A stretch of 64,000 bases of DNA from Cherax quadricarinatus (Eukaryota; Arthropoda; Malacostraca; Decapoda; Parastacidae), in NCBI RefSeq assembly GCF_038502225.1, contig NC_091372.1, positions 3,125,617 to 3,189,616 on the forward strand. The letters run 5' to 3'. Position 1 is the first letter of the stretch; each line of letters begins with the position of its first letter. The notes under the pieces are model-generated. The model did no database searches, was not told where the DNA came from, and saw nothing but the letters and a program-made list of their open reading frames with translations. Shown here in pieces: positions 11,222-22,407 of this stretch. The position numbers and the translations under genes were made by a program.

Positions 11222-11300
11222 CCCCTATCCCCCCCAGTGAAGAGGCAGGGCCAGGAGCTATGAACCAACCCCTGTAACCACAAATAGGTGAATACACTCA
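11222..11300 (+). mobile_element. SINE 3' fragment (GGCAGGGCCAGGAGCT type)
   Basis: Contains 'GAAGAGGCAGGGCCAGGAGC' and 'ACCACAAATAGGTGAATACA', matching the fragments at 14360-14420 and 21505-21575, where the end reads 'AACTAGGTGAGTACAC'. It is a short remnant of a widespread SINE. Confidence 0.6.
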
Positions 11301-11368
11301 CACACTTGCCTGGTGGTGAACAAGTTACATGCAGCCTTAATGACCTTTGATTAATCAATAGGCTTTAA

Positions 11369-11660
11369 CCTGTAAACTGTCCAAATGTATATACACTGTA
11401 CTACATTCTCTCCTGTAGTGCCCCAACTTTTTTTGAGAAAAAAAAAATTGTTTTTTTTTTAGTAGGAAAAAAGAGCATATGGTACCCAGGCATCCCCAAT
11501 TATTTTAATATGGCGCACAGTGAGTGCGCACACCCATTCTCTCATGTCTAGGCGACTCAGGCTTATCGTGGCAATGTTGAATGTATGACAAATAAAACAT
11601 ATATATACGTTTGGGGCACTAGCAGTAAAAACATATATGTACGTTTGGACCATTTACGGG
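11369..11660. mobile_element. piggyBac-type MITE (TTAA-flanked)
   Basis: Flanked by TTAA at 11365-11368 and 11661-11664. The termini match as inverted repeats: left 'CCTGTAAACTGTCCAAATGT', right (reverse complement) 'CCCGTAAATGGTCCAAACGT'. The interior contains 'CACACCCATTCTCTCATGTC', which resembles the left-over end region of the larger piggyBac element at about 57147-57165. Non-coding. Confidence 0.75.
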
Positions 11661-11664
11661 TTAA

Positions 11665-13350
11665 ACCCCATTAATAAGCAAGCAGTTAACCTGCATAGGT
11701 CATACAGCTTGATATATTAAGATACACATGATACAAGATATTAATTATTTTCAGAACTGTAATAGTTCTCATTTTCTACACAGTTGCAAAATAAAGACTG
11801 ATGATGAATCCTTCGGTCTGAAGACCGACAAGTTTTCTCTCCAAGATAATGAACATTATTAACTTCAACGCTACAAATCTTTTACACTTTTTATATTTTC
11901 ACTGACGTGTACAGTATAGATAAACAATTTTAAACATTTAAAATTGTTTGCAGTACCTTGAAGACTTTGTATGTTAATTGTATTGTTTCAGTAAATACTT
12001 GTGTTAACTTCATTCTATATAGTATATGATGTAAATGCATTGGAAATGTGAATATTGTATACAGTTACAATTTATTATAAATAATTACATATAAAAATGT
12101 GTTTATATACTTCCCTATCAGTTATTTTAACTTTTCTTTATATATATACATAACTAGCAATGGTTGACCAAATTTTGGTATGCATGTATGTATTTGAGTA
12201 ACGCAGAATGTACACTTTGATGCTTTTTTCATTTACTAAAGCTTTTAGAATATATTAAATAAACACATTGTATTTTCATACGAGTTAACTAATGTAAGTT
12301 TTAATATGCACCATCATAAAATAAATGAAATGCATGAAGAGTGAAGCCTGGCTTTATAATAATATATAAATGTTTATAATGTATTACTCTCTATATAGCG
12401 AACATATATTTCTAGTGAAACATTTTAAGATTGCAGAATTTCCTTTATAGTCAACCCCTCCATTTGCTAGGGTAGTTTGAGTGGCTAAATTATGTTTTTT
12501 TTTTAAAGACTATTAGACAGTGCCATCAAGGGAGGTTACCAGGTGCTAGTGAAGGAGGATTCTTGATCTAATAGTTACCCTTCTCTTCCTTACATTAAAC
12601 CTGGTAACTGATCCCCAGACACTATCATCTTTATTGTGTCTAGGAATATTATAATACAGGACTACAAAAAAGTTTTGCAATGTATCAGAGGCTTATAATT
12701 TGATCATAGGTTATTTTTCAGTATTTTTGTCATACTTTTGTTAAATTGGTTTATATTATTAGAGGATCATTTAGAAACAGAATTTTTTAAAAATGTGCAA
12801 ATTTTAGGAAAAGCTTTAAAATATATATCACTTTTATCAAAACACTGATGTGTGTGTATGATGTATATCTCAACATTCTAAATGTGTTTTATATTAAATA
12901 AACACATGCAAAACTTCTGAGAGTGCCATTATGTATGAGTAATAATCATGATTTTGTTTTTGTCTGAGTTTTCTTGGATAAATACATCAATAACTTTGAC
13001 AAGCAGTAGAGAGGGAAAGTTCATTGAGGATTATTCCCCAGTTATGCACTGCTGGGCATTGCTGGGCTCTGTTGGGCACTGCTGGGCAGTGGTGGTGCAG
13101 TAAGATGTGCCTTCTGTAAAAATAAATATATCATTAATATTCCTGTATGCTCTTAAGAGTAATTACACAAATACGTATTTATAAAGCTAGCTAGCTGTAT
13201 TAGCCTGTTATTATTCATTACATAAAACATTGAGTAATGAATATATATGCAGGACTGCAAAGGTTACTTTCTGATGGGCATTATTACTTGTAATATTGCA
13301 AATAAATGTTAAGAAATAATACATTGGTATTTTTCGCATATAATTTTTTT
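11665..13350. other. AT-rich sequence, no gene recognised
   Basis: About 1.7 kb of AT-rich sequence with no supported open frame and no repeat family I recognise, apart from a short GCTGGGC tandem at about 13049-13090. Possibly unique intergenic DNA. Confidence 0.5.
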
Positions 13351-13354
13351 TAAC

Positions 13355-14290
13355 ACACTGGCCATTTCCCACCGAGGCAGGGCGACCCAAAAAGAAAGCA
13401 AAAACTTTCATCGTCATTCAACACTTTCACCATTACTCATACATAATCATTGTCTTTGCAGAGGCACTCAGATACGACAGTTTAAATGTCCCTCCAAACT
13501 GCCAGTATCCCAAACCCCTCCTTTAAAGTGGAGGCATTGTACTTCCCATTTCCAGGACTCAAGTCCAGTTAACCGGTTTCCCAGAATCCCTTCACAAAAT
13601 ATTACCCAGCTCACACTCCAACAGCTCGTCAGGTCCCAAAAACCATTTGTCTCCATTCATTCCTACCTAACACGCTCGCGCACGCTTGCTGGAAGTCCAA
13701 GCCCCTCACCCACAAACCACCTTTACCCCCTCCCCCCAACCTTTTCAGGGATGACCCCTACCCTACCTTCCTTCCCCTACATATTTATATGCTGTCCAAG
13801 TCATTCTACTTTGTTCCATTCTCTCTAAATGACCAAACTGCCTCAACAACCCCTCTTCAGCCCTCTGACTAATACTTTTAGTAACTCCACACTGCCTAAT
13901 TTCCACACCATGAATTCTCTGCATAATATTTACACCACACATTGCCCTCAGACATCTCCACTGCCTCCAGCTGCCTCCTCACTGCAGCTTTCACAACCCA
14001 AGCTTCACACTCATATAAGAGTGTTGGTACATTACCTTCTTTGCCTCCATGAATAACGTTTTTTTGTCTCCGCAGATACCTCAACGCACTACTCACTTTT
14101 TTTCCTTCAATTCTATGGTTACTCTCATCCTTCATAAACCCATCTGCTGACAAGTCGACTCCCAAATAGTATTTGAAAACATTCACTTCTTCCATACTCC
14201 CTCCAATGTAATATCCAATTTTTCTTTATCTAAATCATTTCATACCCTCATCACCTTACTATTATCTATGTTCACTTTCAACTTTCTCCC
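13355..14290 (-). pseudogene. LINE-C relic, antisense
   Basis: The 3' tail in antisense opens the copy (about 13355-13400, with 'CCCACCGAGGCAGGGCGACC'). It is followed by the 3' UTR and then coding remnants. An open frame at 14195-13896 reads MEEVNVFKYYLGVDLSADGF and then LRYLRRQKNVIHGGKE, the same protein segment as at 63087-63320. The FRYLGV motif follows the RT palm in this family. 5' truncated at about 14290 and frameshifted. Confidence 0.75.
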
Positions 14291-14359
14291 AGCTATAATA
14301 TAACAAGGAAATAAAGAAAAAACAGAGTAGCCTGGAGCACTTGCTAACCCAGCATAGAG

Positions 14360-14425
14360 AGCACACCTCACAAAGGAGCTGTGGATCAACTCCTGCAACC
14401 ACAAATAGGTGAGTACACAGAAAAT
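14360..14425 (+). mobile_element. SINE 3' fragment
   Basis: 'AAAGGAGCTGTGGATCAACTC' followed by 'AACCACAAATAGGTGAGTACAC' matches the same SINE end found at 11222-11300 and 21505-21575. Confidence 0.55.
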
Positions 14426-14584
14426 GATATCAGATTTGTTAAGGAAATTTTATTTTTTGTGAAATCATAAAATTTACTTACACGGGTATGCCACCAATTT
14501 TCTGGCACTCCTGGTTCCAAAGCTTTGCCAGATTAACCGTTTGGCCAAACCAACAGTGGTCACCATCAAGATGCACTAACCCAC

Positions 14585-14656
14585 TAATGATACACTACTG
14601 ACTCGACTCGACTCTCTGATTGCGGGTTCTATCCCCGAACATGGTATGGTTTGTTT
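14585..14656 (+). mobile_element. tRNA-derived SINE fragment, used as target by a MITE
   Basis: 'CTCTCTGATTGCGGGTTCTATCCCC' carries a B-box (GGTTCTATCCC) and is followed by 'ATGGTATGGTTTGTT', as in the SINE arm at 44255-44290. A piggyBac-type MITE inserted at the TTAA immediately downstream. Confidence 0.6.
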
Positions 14657-14659
14657 TAA

Positions 14660-15729
14660 CCCTTTGAGGGTCGACAGGCCCTCTCCGAGACTCGTTTTCA
14701 GGGTCGGCCAAATTTAAAAAAAAAAAAAAAAATTTTCTTATGAAAAGATAGAGAATCTTTCCTGATCATAATGACACCAAAAATATGAAATTTGATGGAA
14801 AACTTACGGAATTATGCTCTCGCGAAGTTAGCGGTCTCGGCGATGTTTATGGATTGGCGATTTTGCCCACTTTGAGCCCCATTTTCGGCCAGTTCCACTG
14901 TACTAGTCGACAAAAAACATGAATATTTCGCTAGAACTCCATTTTTTGTATTGAATGAGTGCAAGAAACCACCCATTTACCAATTTCAACTATCCAGTAC
15001 AGTGGTCAGAATTTAGCAATTTTGCCAATTTCACACAAATTTCGAAAGATGCCAATTTCCGAATAGGGTCCGGAACAAACAAGAAATACATTCCTGGCAC
15101 TAAAATGACATTTCCTCTGTTCATTAGTCACGTCTCAAGGCCCCTCTTACATACTTTTGCTTTCCACTTTGAATTTTTATTCTCACAAAAAATAGAAGAT
15201 TTACTGTTATGCAGACTACTGCATTAGTGTAAAAAATAGTATGAATCATATTGGCGCACTTGCGAAAGAATATTAGACTCACCAGTTGACGTGTATTGGA
15301 CGCTTGGCATGATTTGTTTACTTTTGAACTTTGGTAAAAATCGAACATTTCTGCTACTTTGAGCTCAATTTCAAGGTACTTTTCATTGTAAAACCAGTCA
15401 AAATCATCTCAGTTTCTATGATATGCCTTCCATTCTATAAAATGAGACCAAGAAAACTAGAATACAACAATAAATACCATACGAAAATACAGTGCAAAGT
15501 CGCTGTTTTATTCCAAAAAAACGGTCAAAGTTTTTTTTTTCTCATTATGCACTGTGTGCTGCAGGATTTTTTTTTATACCATGCACACTGACCACATAGA
15601 CCCATTCTTTCATATGGAGGCCTACCAGCTTTCTTCCACTAGATTTGAGGGCGCTAGAATTTAGGCGTACTAGTACGTCAAAAACCCTGGGTCATAAGGC
15701 GTACTAGTACGTCCGAAACCCTCAAAGGG
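14660..15729 (+). mobile_element. piggyBac-type MITE, about 1.07 kb, copy 1
   Basis: Bounded by TTAA at 14656-14659 and 15730-15733. Ends are 'CCCTTTGAGGGTCGACAGG' on the left and 'CGAAACCCTCAAAGGG' on the right. Near the right end the palindrome CGTACTAGTACG occurs twice (about 15668 and 15700). The element at 53061-54126 is nearly identical but inverted, and both share terminal regions with the transposase-bearing element at 54367-57276. Short internal open frames (14955-15227, 15331-15591) are shared with the other copy but resemble no transposase. Confidence 0.9.
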
Positions 15730-15900
15730 TTAATAATACACTTCCCGTATGTGTCTAAAGCACCATGGACTTCTGGAAACCTAAAGCTACATTAAATTAA
15801 ATTAAACAAGATTTTTAAACAAAATTTATTTATCAACCTGAAAGTTGAGAGCTGTCATGATTACTGTCTGTTTTGTAGCTGACTGTTTCATCTTAGTTTT

Positions 15901-16683
15901 GTTATGCTTCAGGTGTGACATCCTGGGTACTTGACGGTGAAGTTATGCTTCAGGTGTGACATTCTGGGTACTTGACGGTGAAGTTATGCTTCAGGTGTGA
16001 CATTCTGGGTACTTGACGGTGAAGTTATGCTTCAGGTGTGACATTCTGGGTATTTGACGGTGAAGTTATGCTTCAGGTGTGACATTCTGGGTACTTGACG
16101 GTGAAGTTATGCTTCAGGTGTGACATTCTGGGTACTTGACGGTGAAGTTATGCTTCAGGTGTGACATTCTGGGTACTTGATGGTGAAGTTATGCTTCAGG
16201 TGTGACATTCTGGGTACTTGACGGTGAAGTTATGCTTCAGGTGTGACATCCTGGGTACTTGATGGTGAAGTTATGCTTCAGGTGTGACATTCTGGGTACT
16301 TGACGGTGAAGTTATGCTTCAGGTGTGACATTCTGGGTACTTGACGGTGAAGTTATGCTTCAGGTGTGACATTCTGGGTACTTGACGGTGAAGTTATGCT
16401 TCAGGTGTGACATTCTGGGTACTTGACGGTGAAGTTATGCTTCAGGTGTGACATTCTGGGTACTTGACGGTGAAGTTATGCTTCAGGTGTGACATTCTGG
16501 GTACTTGACGGTGAAGTTATGCTTCAGGTGTGACATTCTGGGTACTTGACGGTGAAGTTATGCTTCAGGTGTGACATTCTGGGTACTTGACGGTGAAGTT
16601 ATGCTTCAGGTGTGACATTCTGGGTACTTGACGGTGAAGTTATGCTTCAGGTGTGACATTCTGGGTACTTGACGGTGAAGCCG
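15901..16683. repeat. 41-bp minisatellite, about 19 copies
   Basis: Highly homogeneous array with a 41-bp period measured between 'GTTATGCTTCAGG' occurrences (15901, 15942 and onward). Units differ mainly at single positions (ATTCTGGG/ATCCTGGG, GACGG/GATGG). Confidence 0.95.
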
Positions 16684-16689
16684 CAGGGC

Positions 16690-17855
16690 ACACACATTTT
16701 GGCAACCTTTTTAAACATTTCATTCAATGAAGTTGCTTCATGTGTTGTGACCTTTTCCCGCTCATAATTTTTTCCAGAGTAAAGGAGGTACCTGACTATC
16801 TGTTGCCAGAAAATCGGTGGTGTACCTGTACAAGAAAAGAATTTATGGATGCTGACTGTTTCCAAGTCAGTCTCCTCATGTGTGTTCGATTACTTTTCTC
16901 TTAAATGATTAACATACTTCAAAAAATTGAATTAAAAAAATATAAAGTTGATGATAAATATCAGAACCTGTGAATGGTTTTAATTTTGTAAGTGTAGAAA
17001 TATTTAAAAGACTTTTGTCTCATTTGTAAAACTTGGAATTAATGAACCCCATTAATGGATTTTGGAAACTGACAAAAAAATTGCCTGAATAAATGGAACC
17101 ATCAAATAAAATGGAAGAAGCCCATAGATTGTGGCTTCCAGATTTTATCTTCAGAGACTGTCCATAGTCTTCTGAATCATTGGACCAAATCCAATGTTTA
17201 TTTGATTCGAGGTAGTGTCCTTATACAGAACCTGTCCATTTTCCTTGTTTCTCGGACCATAAGCTGCTCACATCAGTTTATTGTCTATCCTCAATGCAAA
17301 TTTAATTTTCAAGGATCCCAATGGAAGCAAGTCACTCTGAATTTTTGGGGTTATCCTAGGTAATTTATGCTGTATAATAATGTACTTATGTAATGAAAAT
17401 GTTTATTTCCTTGCAAAACTTATAATGTATGGTTTAAATATTATACAGTATTAATTACAAGACAGGCCACTTGCATGTCTAGGCATTTCGGGCAGACTAA
17501 TCCTAATTCATAGTCTATATGTATTGACACAGATTATGGAGCAGTACATTTTAATATACCTTATTGCATACTGATATAAAAGTTAAGTAACTGAAGTGAT
17601 TAATTAGATTTTTACTAGTGAGGTAGTACAAAATATATAGCAATATTACAATCAGTAAATTTAGTAATGGGAATGGTTTTATCTTGGCATGATACACTGT
17701 TTCTATTAAAACTCTAATTTCTACTCTTGTAACAGTTTCTTGCTATCAGTAAGTACTGTGTCTGGTACATGTATGGTCTTCCTCCTTCCTCTGCCTGCCT
17801 TCCCCACCAACTCCCCTCCAACACACCCTCCACCAGCATTAAGACAGGCAAGCCA
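16690..17855. other. Mostly unrecognised; a SINE remnant
   Basis: About 17305-17375 matches the SINE 3' body ('CCCAATGGAAGCAAGTCACT' and 'GGGGTTATCCTAGGTAA'). About 16805-16850 resembles the reverse complement of 14478-14515, so a second repeat family is present. A minus-strand open stretch at 16865-16647 is discussed as a finding. The rest is AT-rich. Confidence 0.45.
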
Positions 17856-17869
17856 AGCAAAGCAGGCAG

Positions 17870-18475
17870 ATTAAAACAGGCTAGGAAAATGATAGCACAG
17901 TTAATGAGAACCTTGAAAACTAGGGATGCCAATCCAGTGATGATTCTCTTCAAATTGCTTGTTCTCTCTAGGTTGGAATAATGCTGTACAATAAACAGCC
18001 CCTTTCAAGGCAGGCAAAACTGCAGGCCTTGAGAATACTGGGAATTGTTGAAGTCTCTTGGCCTGTACTCCTTGGAATGCAGGTGAGAAAGATACATGAT
18101 AATATACTCTTGGAAAATCCTAGAGGGACTATTCCCAAATCTGCACAGGGAAATCATTCCCTAAGAAAGATAAAGACTTGGCAGGCAGTGCAACATCCCC
18201 CAATGAAAAGTAGGAGTGCCACGAGTACACTAAGAGACAACGTAATAAGTGTCAGGGCCCCAAGACTGTTGAACTGCCTCCCAGCATACATAAGGGGATT
18301 ACAAATAGACCCCTGGCTGTCTTCAAGAAGGTGCTGGACAGGTACCTAAAGTCAGTACCTGACCAGCCAGGTTGTGGCTTGTACGTTGGTTTATGTGCGG
18401 CCAACAGTAACAGCCTGGTTGACCAGGCCCTGATCCATCACGAAGCCTGTTCACAGACCAAAACCCTCTCTAGGT
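17870..18475 (+). pseudogene. LINE-A 3' fragment, sense
   Basis: Decayed copy of the LINE-A C-terminus and 3' UTR. Recognisable fragments are 'ATGAGAACCTTGAAAACTAG' (MRTFKTR), the antisense-free 'CCAGCATACATAAGGGGATT' (PAYIRG) and the 3' UTR 'GACCAGGCCCTGATCCATCA'. Frames are broken by several indels. Confidence 0.8.
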
Positions 18476-18649
18476 ATACTCCAGTAGGCTTGGGCATACA
18501 GAGCAAGGTAGAAGAGGCAGGCCAGAGCAAGTAAGGTAGGACAGGGCAGGTGGGCAGGCAGGCAGAAATTGGTAAAGAATTGTAGATTTAATATATACAC
18601 TAGTCGCAGTTTCTCCCCCCCCCCTATGTCTGGTAAACGTACTGTCTTC

Positions 18650-19385
18650 CACCCATCCCTGCCTGCCTGCCTGCCTGCCTTCCTCCCTTACATGCCTTGC
18701 TCCCTCCCTCCCTTCCCTGCCTGCCTGCCTTCCTTCCCTACCTGCCTTGCTCCCTCCCTCCCTTCCCTGCCTGCCTGCCTTCCTCCCCTACCTGCCTTGC
18801 TCCCTCCCTCCCTTCCCTGCCTGCCTGCCTGCCTTCCTCCCTTACCTGCCTTGCTCCCTCCCTCCCTTCCCTGCCTGGCTGCCTTCCTCCCCTGCCTGCC
18901 TTGCTCCCTCCCTCGCTACCCAGCCTGCCTGCGTTCCTCCCCTACCTGCCTTGCTCCCTCCCTCCCTCCCTTCCCTGCCTGCCTGCCTTCCTCCCCTACC
19001 TCTACCTGCCTTGCTCCCTCCATCCCTTCCCTGCCTGGCTGCCTTCCTCCCCTACCTGCCTTGCTCCCTCCCTCTCTTCCCTGCCTGCCTGCTTTCCTCC
19101 CCTACCTGCTTTGCTCCCTCCCTTCCTTCCTCCTATACCTTCCTTGCTCCCTCCCTTCCCTGCCTTCCTTCCTTCCTCCCTTACTTCCCCTCCTTCCTCC
19201 CTTACTTGCCTTTCTCCCTCCCTTCCCTAAATGCCTTCCTCCCTCCCTCTCTCCCCTGCTTGTCTTCCTCCCTCCCTCTCTCCCCTGCCTGTCTTCCTCC
19301 CTCCCATGCCTGCCTTCCACCCCTGCCTGTTTTCCTCCACTCTCTGCCTGTTTTTCTCCTCTACCTGTCTCCCTTCCCTGCCTGT
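18650..19385. repeat. Pyrimidine-rich minisatellite, about 50-bp unit
   Basis: The + strand is almost pure C/T, in units of about 50 bp marked by 'TTGCTCCCTCCCTCCCTTCC' followed by CTGC repeats. The unit becomes irregular to the right before the 33-bp array. The long open frames on either strand here (up to 402 codons) are products of the repeat and not genes. Confidence 0.9.
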
Positions 19386-20832
19386 CTACCTTGACTCTTC
19401 CCTGCCTCCCCTGCCTGTCAACCTTGACTCTTCCCTGCCTCCCCTGCCTGTCAACCTTGACTCTTCCCTGCCTCCCCTGCCTGTCAACCTTGACTCTTCC
19501 CTGCCTCCCCTGCCTGTCTACCTTGACTCTTCCCTGCCTCCCCTGCCTGTCCCTTGGCTTTTCCCTGCCTCCCCTGCCTGTCAACCTTGACTCTTCCCTG
19601 CCTCCCCTGCCTGTCAACCTTGACTCTTCCCTGCCTCCCCTGCCTGTCAACCCTGACTCTTCCCTGCCTCCCCTGCCTGTCAACCTTGACTCTTCCCTGT
19701 CTCCCTTGCCTGTCAACCTTGACTCTTCCCTGCCTCCCCTGCCTGTCAACATTGACTCTCCCCTGCCTGTCCCTTGACTCTTCCCTGCCTCCCCTGCCTG
19801 TCAAACTTGACTCTTCCCTGCCTCCCCTGCCTGTCAAACTTGACTCTTCCCTGCCTCCCCTGCCTGTCAACATTGACTCTCCCCTGCCTGTCCCTTGACT
19901 CTTCCCTGCCTCCCCTGCCTGTCAAACTTGACTCTTCCCTGCCTCCCCTGCCTGTCAGCCTTGACTCTTCCCTGCCTCCCCTGCCTGTCAACCTTGACTC
20001 TTCCCTGCCTCCCCTGCCTGTCTACCTTGACTCTTCCCTGCCTCCCCTGCCTGTCCCTTGGCTTTTCCCTGCCTCCCCTGCCTGTCAACCTTGACTCTTC
20101 CCTGCCTCCCCTGCCTGTCAACCTTGACTCTTCCCTGCCTCCCCTGCCTGTCAACCCTGACTCTTCCCTGCCTCCCCTGCCTGTCAACCTTGACTCTTCC
20201 CTGTCTCCCTTGCCTGTCAACCTTGACTCTTCCCTGCCTCCCCTGCCTGTCAACATTGACTCTTCCCTGCCTCCCCTGCCTGTCAACCTTGACTCTTCCC
20301 TCCCTTCCCTGCCTGTCTACCTTGACTCTTCCCTGCCTCCCCTGTCTGTCCCTTGACTCTTCCCTGCCTCTCAACCTTGACTCTTCCCTGCCTCCCCTGC
20401 CTGTCAACCTTGACTCTTCCCTGCCTCCCCTGCCTGTCAACCTTGACTCTTCCCTGCCTCCCCTGCCTGTCTACCTTGACTCTTCCCTGCCTCCCCTGCC
20501 TGTCACTTGACTCTTCCCTGCCTCCCCTGCCTGTCAACCTTGACTCTTCCCTGCCTCCCCTGCCTGTCAACCTTGACTCTTCCCTCCCTCCCCTGCCTGT
20601 CTACCTTGACTCTTCCCTGCCTCCCCTGCCTGTCCCTTGACTCTTCCCTGCCTCCCCTGCCTGTCAACCTTGACTCTTCCCTGCCTGTCAACCTTGACTC
20701 TTCCCTGCCTCCCCTGCCTGTCAACCTTGACTCTTCCCTGCCTCCCCTGCCTGTCAACCTTGACTCTTCCCTGCCTGTCAACCATGACTCTCCCCTGCCT
20801 GTCAACTTTGACTCTTCCCGGCCTCCCCTGCC
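19386..20832. repeat. Pyrimidine-rich minisatellite, 33-bp unit
   Basis: Units of 33 bp (exactly 11 codons, which explains the long open frames) marked by 'TTGACTCTTCCCTGCCTCCC'. A block of about 500 bp is duplicated: the rare variants 'CCCTTGGCTTTTCCC' and 'GTCAACCCTGACTC' occur at about 19551 and 19647 and again at about 20053 and 20148. Confidence 0.9.
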
Positions 20833-20833
20833 T

Positions 20834-21122
20834 GCGACCCACACCAGTCCACTAACACCCAGGATGCTACCCACACCAGTCCACTAACACCCAGGATGTG
20901 ACCCACACCAGTCCACTAACACCCAGGATGTGACCCACACCAGTCCACTAACACCCAGGATGTGACCCACATCAGTCCACTAACACCCAGGTACCCATTT
21001 TACTGATGGGTGAACACAGACAACCAGTGTAAGGAAACACGCCCAATGTTTCTACCCTCGCTGGGAATCGAACCGGGACACAGTGTGAAGCGAGAACTTT
21101 AACCACCAGGCCACGGGGCACC
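20834..21122 (-). mobile_element. tRNA-derived SINE with internal 32-bp tandem
   Basis: On the minus strand the head at 21122-21050 has A-box 'TGGCCTGGTGG' and B-box 'GGTTCGATTCCC'. The body core lies downstream ('GGGTACCTGGGTGTTAGTGG'). Near its end a 32-bp segment around 'CTAACACCCAGGATG' (written on the + strand) is repeated about four times at 20851-20990. Confidence 0.85.
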
Positions 21123-21504
21123 GTATTAGCTTCAATAAATAATAAAAATGACTGTAAATGTCTTTCATGATAATTGGATGAAAAAATTTAGTGTACATTA
21201 ATGACATAAAATAAAAATGAGGGATGGTTAGGTATAATGTTTGTCAGGAAACAGGACGACTGTTCCTGACGCGGGTCTTAGTTACATGATGACCAACAGC
21301 TGGAGCTTTTAGTCATCTGACCGAGCCCTTCCACTGGCTTATCACTCCACCACAAAAAAATTACGGTTATGAGAGAGCAAAGTCAAGCTAGATCGTGAGG
21401 ATGACGAAGGTAAGTTCTCATACATAAATAACTACTCAAACCCACAATATTTGCACATGACAGAGGTATGATAAAGTTCATGGTGCAGGGAGAGTGACCT
21501 AGTA

Positions 21505-21575
21505 GCGACCATTGAAGAGGCGGGGCCAGGAGCTAGTACTCGACCCCTGCAACCTCAACTAGGTGAGTACACTAC
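21505..21575 (+). mobile_element. SINE 3' fragment
   Basis: 'GAAGAGGCGGGGCCAGGAGC' then 'AACTAGGTGAGTACACTA'. Same family as the fragments at 11222 and 14360. Confidence 0.6.
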
Positions 21576-21599
21576 ATACGTCTTCTCTCACCCGAGCCC

Positions 21600-22407
21600 A
21601 GTCATGCTGGCCAATACTGTAAACACCGAATTACAAAAAATATCTACCTGGATGAGGACTAACAAACTTACTCTAAACATTGACAAAACCTACTTCATTC
21701 AGTTTGGTAACAGAGCTACAGATGTTTCTCTAAACATAATGATAAATGGATCACCTATCACAAAACTAACAGAGGGAAAATTCTTAGGAATCCACCTTGA
21801 TAATAGACTCAAATTTCAAACACATATACAACAAATTTCTAAGACTGTAGGGCGTAGGCATACTATCGAAGATACGGTATTATGTTCCACAGTCAGCCCT
21901 CCTGGCCCTATATTACTCTCTTATTTACCCCTATCTCACCTATGGAATTTGTGCATGGGGCTCAACAACAACTAACCATCTCAGACCATTAATTACCCAA
22001 CAAAAGGCTGCAGTCAGAATGATAACAAATTCTCACTACAGGCAGCACACTCCACTAATATTCAAAACTCTAAACCTACTCACCATACAAAACATCTATA
22101 CTTATTACTGCACCTATTACATACATAGAACACTTAACTCTGACATAAACCCTCCCCTCAAACATCTTACCAACCTCAACAGAACACATGACCATAACAC
22201 AAGACACAGATCACTCTTTGATGTTCCTCGTGTCCATCTCACACTATACAAAAACTCAATGCACATAAAAGGCCCTAAAATCTGGAATTCATTTACCTGT
22301 GAATATAAAAGAAACACTGTTAAAGCTTCTTATTTGAAATTCTCATTTGTACTTTATGTTGTAATTTGTTTACTGTCATTTTTATCACTGAATATATCAT
22401 TGATTAG
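21600..22407 (+). pseudogene. LINE-B 3' fragment: RT C-terminus
   Basis: Two frames carry consecutive parts of one protein. 21604-21975 reads a post-palm segment (STWMRTNKLTLNIDKTYFI, then KFLGIHLDNRLKFQTHIQ). 22019-22468 reads the C-terminal part (NRTHDHNTRHRSLFDVPRV, then KGPKIWNS). A frameshift lies between about 21870 and 22000. The NTRH...KGPKIWN signature is typical of LINE C-termini of the Jockey/L2 kind. The 3' end is cut by LINE-A copy A at about 22408. The element at 43650-45415 is a second copy. Confidence 0.8.

Noticed and set aside
14955..15591. Host coding exons inside the 1.07-kb MITE
   Set aside because: The frames are shared with the copy at 53061-54126 only because the whole element is duplicated. 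They show no domain and lie inside TTAA-bounded repeats.
15901..16683. CRISPR-like regular array
   Set aside because: The 41-bp units are contiguous with no unique spacers and lie in an animal genome. It is an ordinary minisatellite, as are the 29-, 47-, 49- and 57-bp arrays.
18569..20887. Overlapping proline/leucine- or arginine/glycine-rich frames up to 402 codons
   Set aside because: They arise from the 50- and 33-bp pyrimidine minisatellite; frames exist on both strands simultaneously, with no start context or domain.
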